Assembly: GCA_025351965.1 (NCBI GenBank)
Contig: JANXUX010000223.1
Location: 1-36,331, forward strand
Length of the DNA: 36,331 nucleotides
Reading direction: 5' to 3'
From: Actinomycetes bacterium
Lineage (GTDB): Bacteria; Actinomycetota; Acidimicrobiia; Acidimicrobiales; Ilumatobacteraceae
Below, piece by piece: positions 16,922-24,740 of the stretch. Under the pieces are notes generated by a model. The model ran no database searches. It was given only the letters and a program-made list of their open reading frames with translations, and was not told where the DNA came from. Positions within the stretch are counted from its first letter, which is position 1. Every line of letters starts with the position of its first letter. A program made the translations under genes and the position numbers.

Positions 16922-18277
16922 ATGGCGATCAACCGTCCAGCAGAGCCACTGTGGGGCCACGAGACCGAGTTGGCCCTCGCCAACTTCGACGTGTCCGGGC
17001 GCCCGCTGCCGATCGAGGTCGTGCACGCGCTCGCGGCGATCAAGGTCGACGCCGCCGAGGTGAACGGGGCGCGACTGGATCCCGACGGTGGCGAGGTCGC
17101 GCAGCGGTTCCGCGCCATCGCCGAGGCCGCAGCGCGCGTCGAGGTCGGTGAGTTCGACGACCACTTCCTGATCGACGTCTTCCAGACCGGTTCGGGAACT
17201 TCGACCAACATGAATGTCAACGAGGTCGTCGCCCATCTCGCATCCGCTGCGAGCGGCCTGACCGTGCACCCCAACGATCACGTCAACGCCGGGCAATCGT
17301 CGAACGACACGTTCCCGACCGCGGTCAGCATGGCCGTCGTCGTCCAGATCACGGCGACCGTGCTGCCGGCCGTCGCCCAGCTGACCGAGTCGCTCGCGGC
17401 CGCAGCAACCCGGTTCGCGACGGTGGTCAAGTCCGGTCGCACCCATCTGATGGACGCCGTGCCGATCTTCCTCGGCGACGAGTTCGACGGCTACGCGGCG
17501 CAGCTGCGTGAGGCCTCCGAGCGTCTGCAGACATCGCTGCCGCGGATCGGTCGCGTGCCGCTCGGTGGCACGGCCGTTGGCAACGGCCTCAACGCCGACC
17601 CGTCATTCGGCGCCGACGTCGTTGCTCGGTTGGCGGCTCGATACGGCATCGGGCTGTCCATCGCTCCCAGCCGATTCGCGGCACAGGCGATGCGCGACGG
17701 CATCGTCGAGGCGTCTAGCCACCTGCGCGCCCTGGGCGTGTCGCTGCTCAAGATCGCCAATGACATCCGCCTGATGGGCTCCGGGCCTGCGACCGGGCTC
17801 GGCGAGATCCGGCTGCCCGAGCTGCAGGCGGGCTCGTCGATCATGCCCGGCAAGGTCAACCCGGTGATGTGCGAGATGGTGACCCAGGTCGCGATCCACG
17901 TCTTCGGCAACGACGCCGCGATCGCTTTTGCCGGCTCGCAGGGCACGTTCGAGCTGAACACCTACCAGCCGATGATGGCGGGGAACGTCATCGAGTCCGG
18001 CCGTCTTCTCGCCGTGGCGTGCACCCTGTTCGCAACGCGATGCGTCGACGGCATCGAGGCCGACGAAGAGCGTTGCGCGTTCTACGCAGGCGCAACGCCT
18101 GCGCTGGCCACGACGCTGAACGCCGCGCTGGGGTACGACCGTGTCTCCAAGATCGTCAAGACCGCCGTGGCCCGACATCGCTCGCTGCTCGACGTGGTCG
18201 TCGAGGACGGCGCCCTCGACGAGGCGACGGCGCGATCGCTGCTCGATGCCTCACGGGTCGCCCGCGGCAACCGCTGA
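16922..18277 (+). CDS. fumC: Fumarate hydratase class II
   Basis: FQTGSGTSTNMNVNEV, GRTHLMDAVP, signature GSSIMPGKVNPV; ATG at 16922 (the ORF-track N-terminal extension is spurious). Confidence 0.96.
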   Translation: MAINRPAEPLWGHETELALANFDVSGRPLPIEVVHALAAIKVDAAEVNGARLDPDGGEVAQRFRAIAEAAARVEVGEFDDHFLIDVFQTGSGTSTNMNVNEVVAHLASAASGLTVHPNDHVNAGQSSNDTFPTAVSMAVVVQITATVLPAVAQLTESLAAAATRFATVVKSGRTHLMDAVPIFLGDEFDGYAAQLREASERLQTSLPRIGRVPLGGTAVGNGLNADPSFGADVVARLAARYGIGLSIAPSRFAAQAMRDGIVEASSHLRALGVSLLKIANDIRLMGSGPATGLGEIRLPELQAGSSIMPGKVNPVMCEMVTQVAIHVFGNDAAIAFAGSQGTFELNTYQPMMAGNVIESGRLLAVACTLFATRCVDGIEADEERCAFYAGATPALATTLNAALGYDRVSKIVKTAVARHRSLLDVVVEDGALDEATARSLLDASRVARGNR

Positions 18278-18309
18278 GCGGCAGCTCCAGGACGCTGTCG
18301 CCCGATGCA

Positions 18310-18407
18310 AACACGTGTGCTGGTGTCCGCCGGCCATGGATGGGAGACGGCAGACGGACACCAGCGACGTGTTGTGCGTCGTCAGCGGGGAAGCTCATCC
18401 GACGCAC
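18310..18407 (+). other. Two adjacent stem-loops between fumC and the downstream lipoprotein gene
   Basis: Stem 1: aacacgt..gctggtgtccg (18310-18329) with cggacaccagc.acgtgtt (18355-18373). Stem 2: gtgcgtcg (18374-18381) with cgacgcac (18400-18407), perfect. Confidence 0.55.
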
Positions 18408-18482
18408 GTTGACCATCAACTACCCCTGGTTCGAGCGGCCGAAACCTGCAGATTCGGAGAATTTCGGAGTGTGTAGCGTGGC

Positions 18483-19382
18483 GTGGTGCGGCGGCTCGTG
18501 GGAATGCTCGGAATCATGATTGCGGCGACGGCGTGCTCCAGCGTCGCGTCGCCTGTCGACTCGTCGCAATCGACCGATCCGGAGACAACCATCATCTCGA
18601 CCAGCGCCACGCAACCGCCAGCGCCCACCCCGGCCACCATCGCATACGGGACCGATCCCTCACAGTTCGGACAGCTCTGGCTCCCCGCCGACGCCGACGC
18701 CGGCGGTGAGCCGCTGCCGGTCGTCGTCCTCATCCACGGCGGGTTCTGGCGAGCCGAGTACGGCCTCGATCTCATGGACGGCCTCGCCGCGGACCTGGCC
18801 GCCAGAGGGCGCGCGGTGTGGAACATCGAGTACCGCCGTGTCGGTCAAGACGGTGGCGGCTACCCGGGCACGCTCGAGGACGTCGCCGCGGCGATCCATG
18901 CCCTGCTCGGCATCGCAACGACACACCACCTCGATCTCGCCGACGTCGTGTTCGTCGGTCATTCCGCAGGCGGTCAACTCGCGCTGTGGGCCGCCTGCCG
19001 TGGCGCCCTGGCGTCGGGGGCGCCTGGTGCTGGACCGGTCGTCATCCCCCGTTTGGCGATCGGGCAGGGCCCGGTCGTTGATCTCGTCGCCGGCGATCGC
19101 CTCGGTCTCGGTGGGGGAGCGGTCACGGACTTCATCGGCGGGACGGCGGCGGAGTTCCCCGACCGCTATGCAATTGCGTCACCGTCCACCGCAGCGGGTG
19201 TGCGACTCGCCGTTGTGCGCGGTGCCGAGGACCAAATCGTGCCGGCGTCGTTCACGCTGCCGTCGGATTCGGCTCAGGCGGCACGCATCGACGTCGTCGA
19301 CGTCGATGGTGCCGATCACTTCGCATTGATCGATCCGACGAGTTCGGCGTGGCAGGCGGTGCTGACGCTCATCGCGGCGTGA
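18483..19382 (+). CDS. Alpha/beta hydrolase (BD-FAE/esterase-like), predicted lipoprotein
   Basis: Lipobox-like MIAATACSS, VVVLIHGGFWRAEYG, nucleophile FVGHSAGGQLALWAA, ADHFALIDP. Confidence 0.9.
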   Translation: MVRRLVGMLGIMIAATACSSVASPVDSSQSTDPETTIISTSATQPPAPTPATIAYGTDPSQFGQLWLPADADAGGEPLPVVVLIHGGFWRAEYGLDLMDGLAADLAARGRAVWNIEYRRVGQDGGGYPGTLEDVAAAIHALLGIATTHHLDLADVVFVGHSAGGQLALWAACRGALASGAPGAGPVVIPRLAIGQGPVVDLVAGDRLGLGGGAVTDFIGGTAAEFPDRYAIASPSTAAGVRLAVVRGAEDQIVPASFTLPSDSAQAARIDVVDVDGADHFALIDPTSSAWQAVLTLIAA

Positions 19383-20130
19383 GCAGTCGCGCCGCCCGCT
19401 CGTTGACCAGCGCCAGGGCGTAGAGATCAGCGAGGGCGATGGCCGCGCGCCGATCGTTCAGCGTCGAGCCGTGGCGGGAATCGGGGACCATCACGATGTG
19501 GCCGAGTGTGCTGCCGGGGACGGCGACGGCGATCGCCGCACCGGCGACCGGGAGCTCGAAGCCGCCGATCCCGATCCGCATCGACGTGCCCACCAGGGCA
19601 CCCGTGCGGGGAATCACGCCGACGGTCACAGCAGCGCCGCGACCAACGGCTTCGAACCGGCATTCGCTCAACCCGAGCGTCTCGACCAGCGTGGCTCGGA
19701 CGGTCTCGAACACGGCGTCTGACGGGTCACCTGCAGCAACCTGCTGGACCGCGGACTCCAGCGCGTGAGCCGTCGCTGCGACGTGCTGCGCTGCGGTCGT
19801 CTTTCGGCGCCGCGATGCGCCGATCTCGGCGACGAAGAGACCGAGCACGGCGAGCAGGACGACGGTCATGACGTCGCGGCTGCCGGAGATGCGCAGCGAG
19901 TGGTACGGCTCGGTGTGGAAGAAGTTGAACGACGTCGCTGCGGTCAGCGCAGTGACGATGCCCGCCGTCCGGCCTGCAAGGGCCGCCAGGACCACGACGC
20001 CGGCCAGGACGAGGGCGACGTTGGTCGCGCCGATGTCGTCGCGGAACCGGCCGAACATGCCCGCCACGAACACGGCCGCGATCGGACCACCGGCAATCGA
20101 CACCACTCCATCACTGTGCTGCTCGCTCAT
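19369..20130 (-). CDS. DUF4118-domain (KdpD-like) membrane protein without a kinase domain
   Basis: Hydrophobic N-terminal helices and the motif TSFNFFHTEPYHSLRISGSRDVMTV. Confidence 0.8.
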   Translation of the reverse strand: MSEQHSDGVVSIAGGPIAAVFVAGMFGRFRDDIGATNVALVLAGVVVLAALAGRTAGIVTALTAATSFNFFHTEPYHSLRISGSRDVMTVVLLAVLGLFVAEIGASRRRKTTAAQHVAATAHALESAVQQVAAGDPSDAVFETVRATLVETLGLSECRFEAVGRGAAVTVGVIPRTGALVGTSMRIGIGGFELPVAGAAIAVAVPGSTLGHIVMVPDSRHGSTLNDRRAAIALADLYALALVNERAARLLTPR

Positions 20131-20203
20131 CAGCCCGGTCTACGCGTGCGTCGGTCGGCCGTCCCGGTCGTTCACGGAATCTCCACGTCGGTGCGCTGGA
20201 TCT

Positions 20204-20584
20204 TCACGCTTGCTTGCCGAGCAGCCATGAACCGATCCGCAGCAGGTTGCCGTCGGGGTCGAAGTGGGCGAACTCGCGCAGCCCGTATTCGGTGTCGTTC
20301 GGCGGCATCAGCACGCCGAGGGCACCGCTCTCGCGCCATTCGACATACAGCGCGTCGGCATCAGCGACATAGATGTACGAGGTCGCGCCCTGGGCGTCGA
20401 TGTCGAGATCGGGAGCGGATTCGAGGTGCAGCCAGACCTCGTCGCGCTTGGCGAAGGCGTAGCCGCCGCCTTCGTACTCGGCGACGTCGAAGCCCAGCCG
20501 CGTGTAGTGGGCGATCGCCCGATCGATGTCTCGCGCCGGGAGCACCGGCGCAACGGTCAGGAACTTCTGGTCCACCTGCGTCAT
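20204..20584 (-). CDS. VOC family (glyoxalase/bleomycin-resistance-like) protein
   Basis: VAPVLPARDIDRAIAHYTRLGFDVAEYEGGGYAF..., FAHFDPDGNLLRIGSW. Confidence 0.9.
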   Translation of the reverse strand: MTQVDQKFLTVAPVLPARDIDRAIAHYTRLGFDVAEYEGGGYAFAKRDEVWLHLESAPDLDIDAQGATSYIYVADADALYVEWRESGALGVLMPPNDTEYGLREFAHFDPDGNLLRIGSWLLGKQA

Positions 20585-20664
20585 CGCGCCATCGTACGCG
20601 CCGCGCGATCGCGCAGGTCTTCGGACCGGTGATCAACTAGATCCAGGCGCCGCCCACCCGGCCG

Positions 20665-22869
20665 TCACCGCTTCAGGTCGGGACGGCCCACAGCATCGAA
20701 AATGAGGTTCGTGTAGAACTGTGCCGCGCCACCACCGCAGGCGATGTGGGTGCCGTCCTTGCACAGGCTCGTCGACATCGATGCGACCTGCCAGTCGAGC
20801 ACCGTCACGTTCGGGTACTGCGCCGGAAGCGCGCGGATGAGTTCGTTGTTGCCGTCCTGCCAGCTCTTCGGCACTCGCACGGTGAGGAAGACGACCGTCG
20901 GGGTCAGGTCGGGTGTGAGTTGGGCCATGATCCGCTGGAAGTCGCCGGCGCTGACGCTGCCGTTCGTGCCGATCTGGATGACCACGACGCTGCCGATCTG
21001 GTTGTTCGTGCGGAGCGTCTCGACAAGCGTCGCCATCTCCGGCCCCTGCCGACCTTTGAGAGCATCGACGTAGAAGCCCCCGGTCTGGAGATTGGTGATC
21101 GCTCCGAGCATCACCGACTCACCGAGCGCGATCGGCTGGATGCCTGACGGCACCGGTGCGGTCGTCGCTGCCGTGGTGGCGGCCGGCGCAGTTGTCGCGA
21201 GAACCGTCGCAGGAACCGTCGTCGGCGCGGATGTCGTCGCGGTGTCAACGGCGGGGGTTGTGGCGGTTGTCGTCGCAGCCGTCGTGTCGGCCTGGGCGAT
21301 GGTCGTGGTCTCGGCGACGGTGGTCGTGGCGGCCGTCGACGGTACGGCCGTGGTCGTCGCCCCGTTGCCGGTCGTATCCGATGTCGCCACGGCGTCGACG
21401 GTCGTGGCGGAGTTCGAGGCTTGCCCGGTGACGGTCGAGGCGACCACGGCCGGTCCGCCCGAGTTCGGTCCGTCGGCCGCTGCTCCTGCCTCGACGCTGC
21501 ACTCGACATCGCCGACGCAGACGTTGCGTGCCACTGCGAGGCTGACACCGGCAAAGCCGAGCACCGTCGAGAACACGGCGACGACGGCGACCAAACGCCG
21601 GCGGTGCCGTTCAGCCGGCGGTCCGCTGGGCACGTTCTCGCTGCGCAACCACGACCTGAACCTCCCGGTGCGGAAGGGAGTCTCGACGAGGCGGTAGCTC
21701 AGCTCGGTGATCGGCAGGGTGATGACCATCGCGAGGGCGAACTGCTTCCACGTCATCGCCAGACCGGCCTGCTGACGGATGATCTGGTAGATCGGCCAGT
21801 GGTACAGGTACAACCCGTAGCTGCGCGTCCCGATCCAGGCGAACAGCGGGTTGCCGAGGATCCGTCCGGTCAGCGCCCGACGGTGGGCCACGGCGGCGAT
21901 CACGGCGAGCGTCGCCACCCCGACGAGGAGGAACCCGCCACGGAACAGCCACGGGTTGTAGCGGGTGCCGAACGAGCTGCCCGAGCCCGACAGCGAGAGT
22001 GTGAACGCGAGCACAACGAGCAGCGCGACGCTGATCAACGCGATCAGGTCGAGACGGCGACCCTTGTCGCGCATCGGGCCACGGAGCAGGGCCAATGGCC
22101 GCCACCACATCGCGAACGCCGCGCCGAGCAGTAGCCCCCCGGCACGAGTGAACGTGCTCAGGTACAGCGCGTCGTCGATGTTGATGCACCGTCCGAACAG
22201 CGTCGCATAGCCGTGCGCCGAGCCAGTCCCGCACTCGTCGGCCACATCGCCGCCGACGAACAGGATTGCGACCACGATCGCGATCGCGACGCTGATCCCG
22301 GCCAGCCAGACCGCGACCTTGGGGAGGCGGTCGCGGCCTCGTCGCAGGATCAACGCCATCACCAACGGCCAGACCAGGTAGAACTGCTCCTCGACGGCCA
22401 ACGACCAGAGATGGCGCAACGGCGCGAATGCCTCGGACGCGGTGTAGCTCTGACCGACGACGATCTGATACCAGTTGCTGCCGTAGAAGATGCCGCCGAG
22501 GAAGTCGCCCCGGGTCCGGCCCTGCGGCCGCCGGTTGACCACTGCGAGGTAGGTCGCGAGGACGGCCATCATCACGAACAGCGCGGGGAGCAGGCGCCGG
22601 AACCGGCGCTTCCAGAACTGCCAGAGTTCGATGCGATCCGTGCGCTCGTGCTCGCCGATCAGGAGCAGCGTGATCAGGTAGCCGCTGATCACGAAGAACA
22701 CCTCGACACCGAGGAAACCGCCGCTCAACCATTCGTGGTTGGCGTGATAGATCATCACCGCGACGACGGCCAGGGCGCGCAGACCATCCAGGCCAGGCAT
22801 GTACCGGGTCTGGCTGATGTACGACATGGCGTTGGCGGACGGCCGTTGCGGCGGGGGCCAGGAGGACAT
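20665..22869 (-). CDS. Acyltransferase family (OafA/YrhL, acyltransferase 3) with C-terminal SGNH-like domain
   Basis: YMPGLDGLRALAVVAVMIYHANHEWLSGGFLGVEVFFVISGYLIT, then a Thr/Ala-rich linker, then GESVMLG, IGTNG and DGTHI blocks. Confidence 0.92.
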   Translation of the reverse strand: MSSWPPPQRPSANAMSYISQTRYMPGLDGLRALAVVAVMIYHANHEWLSGGFLGVEVFFVISGYLITLLLIGEHERTDRIELWQFWKRRFRRLLPALFVMMAVLATYLAVVNRRPQGRTRGDFLGGIFYGSNWYQIVVGQSYTASEAFAPLRHLWSLAVEEQFYLVWPLVMALILRRGRDRLPKVAVWLAGISVAIAIVVAILFVGGDVADECGTGSAHGYATLFGRCINIDDALYLSTFTRAGGLLLGAAFAMWWRPLALLRGPMRDKGRRLDLIALISVALLVVLAFTLSLSGSGSSFGTRYNPWLFRGGFLLVGVATLAVIAAVAHRRALTGRILGNPLFAWIGTRSYGLYLYHWPIYQIIRQQAGLAMTWKQFALAMVITLPITELSYRLVETPFRTGRFRSWLRSENVPSGPPAERHRRRLVAVVAVFSTVLGFAGVSLAVARNVCVGDVECSVEAGAAADGPNSGGPAVVASTVTGQASNSATTVDAVATSDTTGNGATTTAVPSTAATTTVAETTTIAQADTTAATTTATTPAVDTATTSAPTTVPATVLATTAPAATTAATTAPVPSGIQPIALGESVMLGAITNLQTGGFYVDALKGRQGPEMATLVETLRTNNQIGSVVVIQIGTNGSVSAGDFQRIMAQLTPDLTPTVVFLTVRVPKSWQDGNNELIRALPAQYPNVTVLDWQVASMSTSLCKDGTHIACGGGAAQFYTNLIFDAVGRPDLKR

Positions 22870-22881
22870 TTCGGCTCCAGT

Positions 22882-22897
22882 ATCGCTCGCGAGCGAT
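22882..22897. promoter_or_regulatory. 16-bp perfect palindrome in the divergent acyltransferase/IclR intergenic region
   Basis: atcgctcgcgagcgat. Confidence 0.55.
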
Positions 22898-22901
22898 GCA
22901 A

Positions 22902-22975
22902 GTTCGGGTCACACGTCAGGGATGTTCGGGTCACACGTCAGTGATGTTCGGGTCACACGTCGGTGATGTTCGGGT
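22902..22975. repeat. 22-bp tandem direct repeat, three full copies plus a partial fourth, upstream of the IclR regulator
   Basis: gttcgggtcacacgtcagggat / gttcgggtcacacgtcagtgat / gttcgggtcacacgtcggtgat / gttcgggt. Confidence 0.95.
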
Positions 22976-22999
22976 GGGGGTGTGTGGAAGAATCGGCCC

Positions 23000-23788
23000 G
23001 TGCCTGCTCAGCTCGATGATGCAACCACCGAGCATCGCTCGGGTGCCCAGAGCGTCGAGCGGGCGATCAGCGTGCTCCAGTGCTTCCGCAGAGGCCCGGG
23101 TGAGTTGGGGATCACGGAGATCTCGCGGCTGACGCATCTCAACCTGAGCACCGCGCATCGCATCGTCCGTGCCCTGTGTGCGGCGCAGTTCATGGAGCAG
23201 GACCCCGACAACGAGCGCTACCGGCTCGGCGCGGCGCTGCTCGTGCTCGGCCAGCGTGCCCTCGAGCACTCCGGGTTCGGTGCAGCGCTGCCGATCCTCG
23301 AGGAACTGGCCGAGACCACCGGGGAGTCGACCAGTCTCGGCATCCGCCGCGGTGATGAGGTCATCGTCATCCTCGCCGCGGCGTCACGGCAACGGCTGCG
23401 CTTCGACCACGAGGCCGGCGCCGGCATCGGACTGCACGCTTCGGGTATGGGCAAAGTCCTGCTCGCGTTCGCTGTCGACAGCCTGCGCACATCGGTCGAC
23501 AAGCTGCCGGCGCTCGACCGTTACACCGACACGACGATCACGTCGCGCTCGGCGCTGGTCGCCGAGCTCGAGCAGATCCGTGTCGTTGGATACGCGATCA
23601 ACCGACAGGAGCGTTACGACGGCGTGTTCGGTGTCGCGGCACCGGTGCTCGACCGTCGCGGTCGTGCCAACGCGGCAGTTGGTCTGCAGGGACCGTCCGT
23701 GCGTCTCGGGGTTGCCTCGCTCGAGGAGCTCGCCGTGCATGTCCGCGATGCCGCCGACCGGATCGCGGTCTCCGTCGACATCGCCTGA
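23000..23788 (+). CDS. IclR family transcriptional regulator
   Basis: SVERAISVLQCFRRGPGELGITEISRLTHLNLSTAHRIVRALCAAQFMEQD..., HASGMGKVLLAF effector-domain motif; GTG start at 23000. Confidence 0.94.
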   Translation: MPAQLDDATTEHRSGAQSVERAISVLQCFRRGPGELGITEISRLTHLNLSTAHRIVRALCAAQFMEQDPDNERYRLGAALLVLGQRALEHSGFGAALPILEELAETTGESTSLGIRRGDEVIVILAAASRQRLRFDHEAGAGIGLHASGMGKVLLAFAVDSLRTSVDKLPALDRYTDTTITSRSALVAELEQIRVVGYAINRQERYDGVFGVAAPVLDRRGRANAAVGLQGPSVRLGVASLEELAVHVRDAADRIAVSVDIA

Positions 23789-23825
23789 CGCCTCGAGCCC
23801 GGGGAGGAGCGCCTCGTCAGCTGCG

Positions 23826-24128
23826 TCAGCCGACGACCGGGTGCTCGACGACGAACATCCTGGTCCGGCTGCGGACATGGGCCATCGAGTCGGCGGCCAC
23901 GTGTCGGCCGAGTTCGGTCGCATAGGCCGCGTCGAAGTCCTCCCGGCTGTCGAACCACAGCTCCGAGACGCCGTCCACGTCGTCGGCGTCGGCGACGACG
24001 TTGAACACGATCCGGCGGACGCCCGGGAGCTGAGCGGCCAGTGGAGCGTGCTCCTCGAGCCACCACGACCGGAACTCGGCGGCGCTCATGTCGGTGCGCC
24101 GGGCGAGGAGGATGATTGCCTTGAACAT
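23826..24128 (-). CDS. EthD domain-containing protein
   Basis: MFKAIILLARRTDMSAAEFRSWWLEEHAPLAAQLPGVRRIVFNVV. Confidence 0.85.
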   Translation of the reverse strand: MFKAIILLARRTDMSAAEFRSWWLEEHAPLAAQLPGVRRIVFNVVADADDVDGVSELWFDSREDFDAAYATELGRHVAADSMAHVRSRTRMFVVEHPVVG

Positions 24129-24679
24129 CAGGCGGGCTCGCCGATGCGGTGCAGTGGGCGGCCACCGACGCCGAGTGCGAGCACGGCCAGGATCTCGTCC
24201 GGACGCGGTGCGTCGTCGATGCTGAACGCGATGGCGTCCATGTCGTCGAACACCCAGATGTCGGAGCAGTTGGTGAGCGGCGCGACGATGCGCGTCCCGG
24301 GCCCGCCGAGAAGCTTCGTCGACGGAATGATCGCCGGGCCTTGCCCGAGCACGGCCCGGATCGGCGCGCCGAACTTGGGGTGGATCAGCGCGGCGGCGTG
24401 CTCGATCTCACCGTTCGTCCCGACGACGGCGGCCTTGCCATACGCGCTGACGTCCGATGCCGCGCAGCCGAGTACGGCCATCGCTTCCTCGATCAATGCC
24501 TGACCGAGCTCGGCGCCGAGATCCACGAGCGGTCCGAGGTCGGCGATGTAGGACCCGGCGAAGGGGTTGGTCAGCACGATGCCGGTCGCCACCTTGCGGT
24601 GCAGTCCGTCCACCGGACGACCCATCTCGATCCGGGTGGTCTCCACGACCGACACGACCTTGCGAATGTCCAGCGTCAC
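24128..24679 (-). CDS. Amino acid synthesis (AA_synth, PF06684-like) family protein
   Basis: MTLDIRKVVSVVETTRIEMGRPV...VATGIVLTNPFAGSYIADLGPLV...YGKAAVVGTNGEIEHAAALIHPKFG; GTG start at 24679; stop overlaps the EthD start. Confidence 0.8.
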   Translation of the reverse strand: MTLDIRKVVSVVETTRIEMGRPVDGLHRKVATGIVLTNPFAGSYIADLGPLVDLGAELGQALIEEAMAVLGCAASDVSAYGKAAVVGTNGEIEHAAALIHPKFGAPIRAVLGQGPAIIPSTKLLGGPGTRIVAPLTNCSDIWVFDDMDAIAFSIDDAPRPDEILAVLALGVGGRPLHRIGEPA

Positions 24680-24740
24680 GGTTTCCCTCTCGTTCGTCCG
24701 GGTGGTCCCGGGCTCCGGCGACGAACGTAGCGCGTCAGGT

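Noticed and set aside
22902-22975. CRISPR array interpretation of the 22-bp repeats
   Set aside because: Units are contiguous with no spacers and no cas genes are present.
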